Part shown: one piece after another, positions 40,803 to 44,153 of the stretch | Numbering within the stretch: the first letter of the stretch is position 1 | Layout: the number at the start of each line of letters is the position of its first letter | NCBI GenBank assembly: GCA_964370735.1 | Contig: CAYJLC010000015.1 | Span: forward strand, 1-44,153 | Source: CAYJLC01 sp964370735 | GTDB taxonomy: Bacteria; Bacillota; Clostridia; Oscillospirales; Butyricicoccaceae | Direction: 5' to 3' | DNA: 44,153 nt | The notes under the pieces: generated by a model | What the model was told of the DNA's origin: nothing | What the model saw: the letters and a program-made list of their open reading frames with translations, nothing else | Databases searched by the model: none | Program-made: the position numbers and the translations under genes

Positions 40803-41174
40803 GCACCTGACGTGCACGCAATTGCTTCGCGATAGTTTGTCTGTTATTTTGTGAAATTTCAAAATAAACAAAGGAGCGTTTACGCTACTTGCCAATAGCA
40901 GCAAGTAACCAAGTGCCATTTAAGGTGTTCCCCCTTAAATATCCCCCCTGTTCGTGGGTTATAGTCGCAAAATATACTTTCGGCACTCCGTAACCTATGC
41001 ACCCCATATCGCAAATTCGCTGTCGCTGTTTTTCAGAAAAAGAGAAATCTGTGATTGCACTTGGGGTGCCTTTGCTTTAATAAAAACCAAGTTACAAAAA
41101 ATGAAAATCAAAACTACCTGTCGGTGCTACCGACCATTAAAAGAGAAAAAAACAACATATAAAAGGAGAAAATT
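40803..41174 (+). other. Gene-free, hairpin-rich, relatively GC-rich stretch
   Basis: About 370 bases with no convincing gene on either strand; the open frame at 40954-41205 has no ribosome site and overlaps the next gene. The bases are noticeably more GC-rich than the surroundings by eye. It holds a chain of hairpins, including 40886-40892 with 40901-40907 (7 bp) and 40918-40925 with 40933-40940 (8 bp), and mutually exclusive pairings: 40909-40916 with 41057-41064, 40999-41006 with 41062-41069, and 40912-40917 with 40982-40987. This could be a structured RNA, a decayed mobile element or a repeat relic. I cannot tell which. Confidence 0.5.
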
Positions 41175-41519
41175 ATGCCGTATATTAATATCAAAACAAA
41201 TGTGAAAGTATCAAAGGAAATGTGTGACGAAATCAAATCGTATATCGGAGAAAACATTGGACTTATTTCAGGCAAAACAGAGGCTAGACTTATGATTTGT
41301 ATTGAAGGTGAAAACACTATGTATTTTGCAGGTGACGACAATGTAAACATTGCATTTACAAATGTTGTGTTGTATAAAACAGCTAGTCTTGAGGACAAAT
41401 CTAAATTAACTGACTTTTTGTTTAATTTATTAAAAAATAAACTAAATGTTGAAAACTCGAATGCATTTATTGCTTTTGATGAATATGACATTTTCGGTTC
41501 AAATGGTCATCTTCGCTAA
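41175..41519 (+). CDS. MIF/phenylpyruvate tautomerase-related protein
   Basis: A 114-residue protein of the macrophage migration inhibitory factor family, a relative of the tautomerase superfamily. It starts MPYINIKTN, so after removal of the initiator Met the catalytic proline would be P1, then IGLISGKTEARLMICIEG and the trimer-forming strand. The length is typical. The physiological substrate in bacteria is not known. The ATG follows AAAGGAG. It lies just after the structured stretch with no clear promoter of its own, and nifJ follows with its own promoter. Confidence 0.83.
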   Translation: MPYINIKTNVKVSKEMCDEIKSYIGENIGLISGKTEARLMICIEGENTMYFAGDDNVNIAFTNVVLYKTASLEDKSKLTDFLFNLLKNKLNVENSNAFIAFDEYDIFGSNGHLR

Positions 41520-41560
41520 TCATTGTGCTTTTAACTAAAAAATCTTGTGAAAATTTTATC

Positions 41561-41572
41561 TATACTAGTATA
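41561..41572. promoter_or_regulatory. Palindrome upstream of the nifJ promoter, possible operator
   Basis: TATACTAGTATA is a perfect 12-base palindrome ending eight bases before the -35 box of nifJ. This is a usual position for an activator or repressor site. No regulator can be named from it. Confidence 0.4.
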
Positions 41573-41579
41573 TTAGTTG

Positions 41580-41608
41580 TTTACAAATTAAGAATATTAT
41601 GATATAAT
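41580..41608 (+). promoter_or_regulatory. Promoter of nifJ
   Basis: TTTACA (41580-41585) and TATAAT (41603-41608), spacer 17 bp, with a roughly 65-base leader and an AGGAGG site at 41666-41671. Confidence 0.87.
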
Positions 41609-41680
41609 TTAAAGAGTTATAGACTTTCAAAAAAAGCCTACAATTATAATTTTATATACTTTTTTAGGAGGAACTTAAAA

Positions 41681-44153
41681 ATGGCAAGAAAAATGAAAAC
41701 CATGGACGGAAATACAGCTGCGGCTCACGTGTCCTATGCTTTCACTGAAGTAGCTGGTGTTTATCCAATCACTCCATCTACTGTAATGGCAGAACTTCAA
41801 GATAAATGGTCTGCTACAAGTCGTAAAAACATCTTTGGTAACGAGGTTAAAATCGTTGAAATGCAATCTGAAGCAGGTGCTGCAGGTACAGTTCACGGTT
41901 CATTAGCTGCTGGTGCTCTAACTACTACTTTTACAGCATCTCAAGGCTTACTTTTAATGATTCCAAACATGTACAAAATCGCTGGTGAATTGCTTCCAGG
42001 TGTATTCCACGTGTCTGCAAGAGCTCTTGCGACTCACGCATTATCAATCTTCGGCGACCATTCAGACGTTATGGCATGTCGTCAAACAGGTTTTGCAATG
42101 CTAGCTTCAACAAATCCTCAAGAATCTATGGATTTAGGTGCTGTTGCTCACTTAGCTGCTATCAAAGGTAAAGTTCCTTTCTTACATTTCTTTGATGGTT
42201 TCAGAACTTCTCACGAAATGCAAAAAATCGAAACTTGGGACTATGAAGATTTAGCTTCAATGGTAGATAAAGATGCTATCAGCGAGTTTAGAAAAAAAGC
42301 TTTAAATCCTGAAACTCCAACACTTCGTGGTACTGCTCAAAACCCTGATATCTTCTTCCAAGCAAAAGAAGCTTCGAACACTTACTACAATGAGCTTCCA
42401 GCAGTTGTTGAAGAATATATGAACAAAGTTAACGAAAAAATCGGAACTAACTATGGACTATTTAACTACTATGGTGCTCCTGATGCTGATAGAGTTGTAG
42501 TATGTATGGGTTCTGGTGTTGATACTTTAGAAGAAGTTATCGACTACATGAACGCAAATGGTGAAAAAGTTGGTCTTATCAAAGTAAGACTTTACAGACC
42601 ATTCGTAACTGCTAAATTCTTAGAATTAATCCCTGCTACATGTAAGTCAATCACTGTTTTAGACAGAACAAAAGAGCCAGGTGCTATCGGCGAACCACTT
42701 TACCTAGACGTTGTAACTGCTTTAGCTACTAATGGCAGAAACGACATTAAAGTTGTTGGTGGTCGTTATGGTTTAGGTTCAAAAGACTTCAACCCTGCTT
42801 GTGTATTCGCAGTATACGAAAACGCAAAAGAAGGCAACCTTAAAAATGGTTTCACAGTTGGTATCAACGATGACGTTACAAACTTATCATTACCAATGGA
42901 TATGAACTCTCCAAACACTACACCAAAATCAATCACATCATGTAAATTCTGGGGTCTTGGTTCTGATGGTACTGTTGGTGCGAACAAAAACTCAATCAAA
43001 ATCATCGGTGATTACACTGATATGTACGCGCAAGCTTACTTCTCTTATGACTCTAAAAAATCTGGTGGTGTAACTATTTCTCACTTACGTTTTGGTAATG
43101 AGCCAATCCGTTCGACTTACTTCATCACAAAAGCTGATTTCGTAGCATGTCATAACCCATCGTATGTAGACAAATATAAAATCGCTCAAGATATCAACAA
43201 AGGTGGTTCTTTCCTTCTTAACTGTCCTTGGTCAGTAGAAGAACTTTCTGAAAGACTTCCAGCTGATATGAAAAAATATATCGCTGATAACGATGTAAAA
43301 CTTTACACTGTTGACGCTATTAAACTTGCTCGTGAAATCGGTCTTGGCGGACGTACAAACATGATTTTACAAGCTGCTTTCTTCAATATCTCTAAAATCA
43401 TCGACCTTGACACTGCTGTTAAAGCTATGAAACAAGCTGTTGTTGACACTTATGGTAAAAAAGGTGAAGCTATTGTTAACATGAACCACAAAGCTATCGA
43501 TGCTGGTATTGCAAATGTTAATAAAATTGATGTTCCTGCTGATTGGGCTAATTGTTCTGCTGAAACTGTTAAAGTTAAAGTTGATGGCAACAGAGCTGAT
43601 TTAGTTTCTTTCGTTGAAGATATTATGATTCCAGTAAATGCACAACAAGGTGATTCATTACCAGTTTCTACATTTACTCACATGGCTAACGGTACTTTCC
43701 CACAAGGTTCTTCTGCTTACGAAAAACGTGGTATCGCAGTTGACGTTCCAGTTTGGGTTGAAGCTAACTGTATCCAATGTAACCAATGTTCTTACGTTTG
43801 TCCTCACGCTGTTATCCGTCCTTACGCTTTAAATGCTGCTGAGCTTGCTGATGCACCAGAAGGCTTTAAATCTAAGAAAATGATGGGCAAAGGCAACGAA
43901 GAATTAGAATACAATATGTCTGTTTCTGTTATGGACTGTACTGGTTGTGGCGTTTGTGCTAAAACTTGTCCAGCTAAAGAAAAAGCATTAGTTATGAAAC
44001 CACTTGACGAAAACAGAAGCGAACAAGCTAATTACGATTACGCTTTCGCTAACGTTTGTGATAAAGAAACTGGTTTTGCTGCTGAATCTGTTAAAGGTTC
44101 TCAATTCAAACAACCACTTCTTGAGTTCTCTGGCGCTTGTGCTGGTTGTGGTT
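41681..44153 (+). CDS. nifJ: Pyruvate:ferredoxin (flavodoxin) oxidoreductase, 5' part (cut by window end)
   Basis: The first 824 codons of a gene normally about 1170-1190 codons long; the frame is open to the window edge. Domain I shows GVYPITPSTVMAE near the N-terminus. The 4Fe-4S domain has CIQCNQCSYVCP (about residue 696) and CTGCGVCAKTCP (about residue 753). The last visible residues, SGACAGCG, open the thiamine-pyrophosphate domain. The enzyme turns pyruvate and CoA into acetyl-CoA, CO2 and reduced ferredoxin, a central step in anaerobes. A narrow codon set, a perfect ribosome site and a strong promoter suggest high expression. It needs TPP, which the thi operon here salvages. Confidence 0.97.
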   Translation, partial: MARKMKTMDGNTAAAHVSYAFTEVAGVYPITPSTVMAELQDKWSATSRKNIFGNEVKIVEMQSEAGAAGTVHGSLAAGALTTTFTASQGLLLMIPNMYKIAGELLPGVFHVSARALATHALSIFGDHSDVMACRQTGFAMLASTNPQESMDLGAVAHLAAIKGKVPFLHFFDGFRTSHEMQKIETWDYEDLASMVDKDAISEFRKKALNPETPTLRGTAQNPDIFFQAKEASNTYYNELPAVVEEYMNKVNEKIGTNYGLFNYYGAPDADRVVVCMGSGVDTLEEVIDYMNANGEKVGLIKVRLYRPFVTAKFLELIPATCKSITVLDRTKEPGAIGEPLYLDVVTALATNGRNDIKVVGGRYGLGSKDFNPACVFAVYENAKEGNLKNGFTVGINDDVTNLSLPMDMNSPNTTPKSITSCKFWGLGSDGTVGANKNSIKIIGDYTDMYAQAYFSYDSKKSGGVTISHLRFGNEPIRSTYFITKADFVACHNPSYVDKYKIAQDINKGGSFLLNCPWSVEELSERLPADMKKYIADNDVKLYTVDAIKLAREIGLGGRTNMILQAAFFNISKIIDLDTAVKAMKQAVVDTYGKKGEAIVNMNHKAIDAGIANVNKIDVPADWANCSAETVKVKVDGNRADLVSFVEDIMIPVNAQQGDSLPVSTFTHMANGTFPQGSSAYEKRGIAVDVPVWVEANCIQCNQCSYVCPHAVIRPYALNAAELADAPEGFKSKKMMGKGNEELEYNMSVSVMDCTGCGVCAKTCPAKEKALVMKPLDENRSEQANYDYAFANVCDKETGFAAESVKGSQFKQPLLEFSGACAGCG

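Noticed and set aside
40803..41100. Possible 6S RNA
   Set aside because: A long closing stem is possible (40909-40916 with 41057-41064), but I could not find the conserved open-complex-like bubble or a product RNA site, and stronger competing pairings exist.
40954..41205. An 83-codon open frame on the plus strand
   Set aside because: No ribosome site, composition unlike the neighbours, and it overlaps the MIF-like gene; the region is better read as non-coding and structured.
1..44153. CRISPR arrays, prophage or intact transposases
   Set aside because: No regularly spaced repeats, no phage structural genes and no transposase-like frame were found; only small palindromic elements are present.

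Overview
The window is a low-GC stretch (about one third G+C by eye) of a chromosome from an anaerobic Firmicute, most likely a member of the Clostridia. The evidence is a pyruvate:ferredoxin oxidoreductase, a multidomain flavodiiron protein, an S-layer-homology (SLH) amidase, a complete WalRK-HIJ cluster, AGGAGG-type ribosome binding sites, and many sigma-A promoters with TTGACA/TTGATT and TATAAT boxes 16-18 bp apart. I cannot name the genus from sequence alone.

Layout. 1-70 is the 3' end of a tRNA and its terminator. 91-1244 holds a NUDIX hydrolase and a HAD phosphatase, followed by a decayed winged-helix fragment. 1467-3803, on the minus strand, carries an SLH amidase, a DUF2752 protein, secG and tRNA-Arg(ACG). 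4042-14797 is one long plus-strand run: cysteine desulfurase, thiI, cinA, walR, walK, walH, walI, murA (with its own promoter), walJ and rlmH. 14808-20863 is a thiamine salvage operon behind a TPP riboswitch (thiW, thiM, thiE, thiD, tenA, thiZ, thiX, thiY). 20862-26761, mostly minus strand, holds a DUF3829-like lipoprotein, fructose-bisphosphate aldolase, an unpaired fumarase beta subunit overlapping a DivIVA-like gene, and the flavodiiron protein. A 49-residue membrane microprotein lies on the plus strand at 23221-23370. 27123-29449 has an amidase-fold protein that has lost catalytic residues, a DUF2200 protein, and the rpsF-ssb-rpsR operon. 29472-40802 has proC and a full histidine operon (hisZ, G, D, C, B, H, A, F, IE, J) interrupted by a palindromic insertion and two unknown genes, ending in a DUF4358/transglutaminase lipoprotein. 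40803-41174 is a gene-free, relatively GC-rich, hairpin-rich stretch. A MIF-like gene and the start of nifJ, cut by the window end, finish it.

How the genes work together. The desulfurase and ThiI probably make 4-thiouridine in tRNA. WalRKHIJ senses and controls wall metabolism, with the peptidoglycan enzyme MurA placed inside the cluster. The thi operon imports and joins preformed pyrimidine and thiazole and holds no de novo ThiC/ThiG. The his operon encodes every step from PRPP to histidinol, then histidinol dehydrogenase.

No clear new defence or mobile system is visible. The best candidates for something undescribed are the pseudo-amidase, the structured intergenic region at 40803-41174, two related palindromic elements at 24788-24910 and 27731-27896, the insertion that supplies the hisH stop codon, the unknown gene translationally coupled to hisA, and the 49-residue membrane protein.
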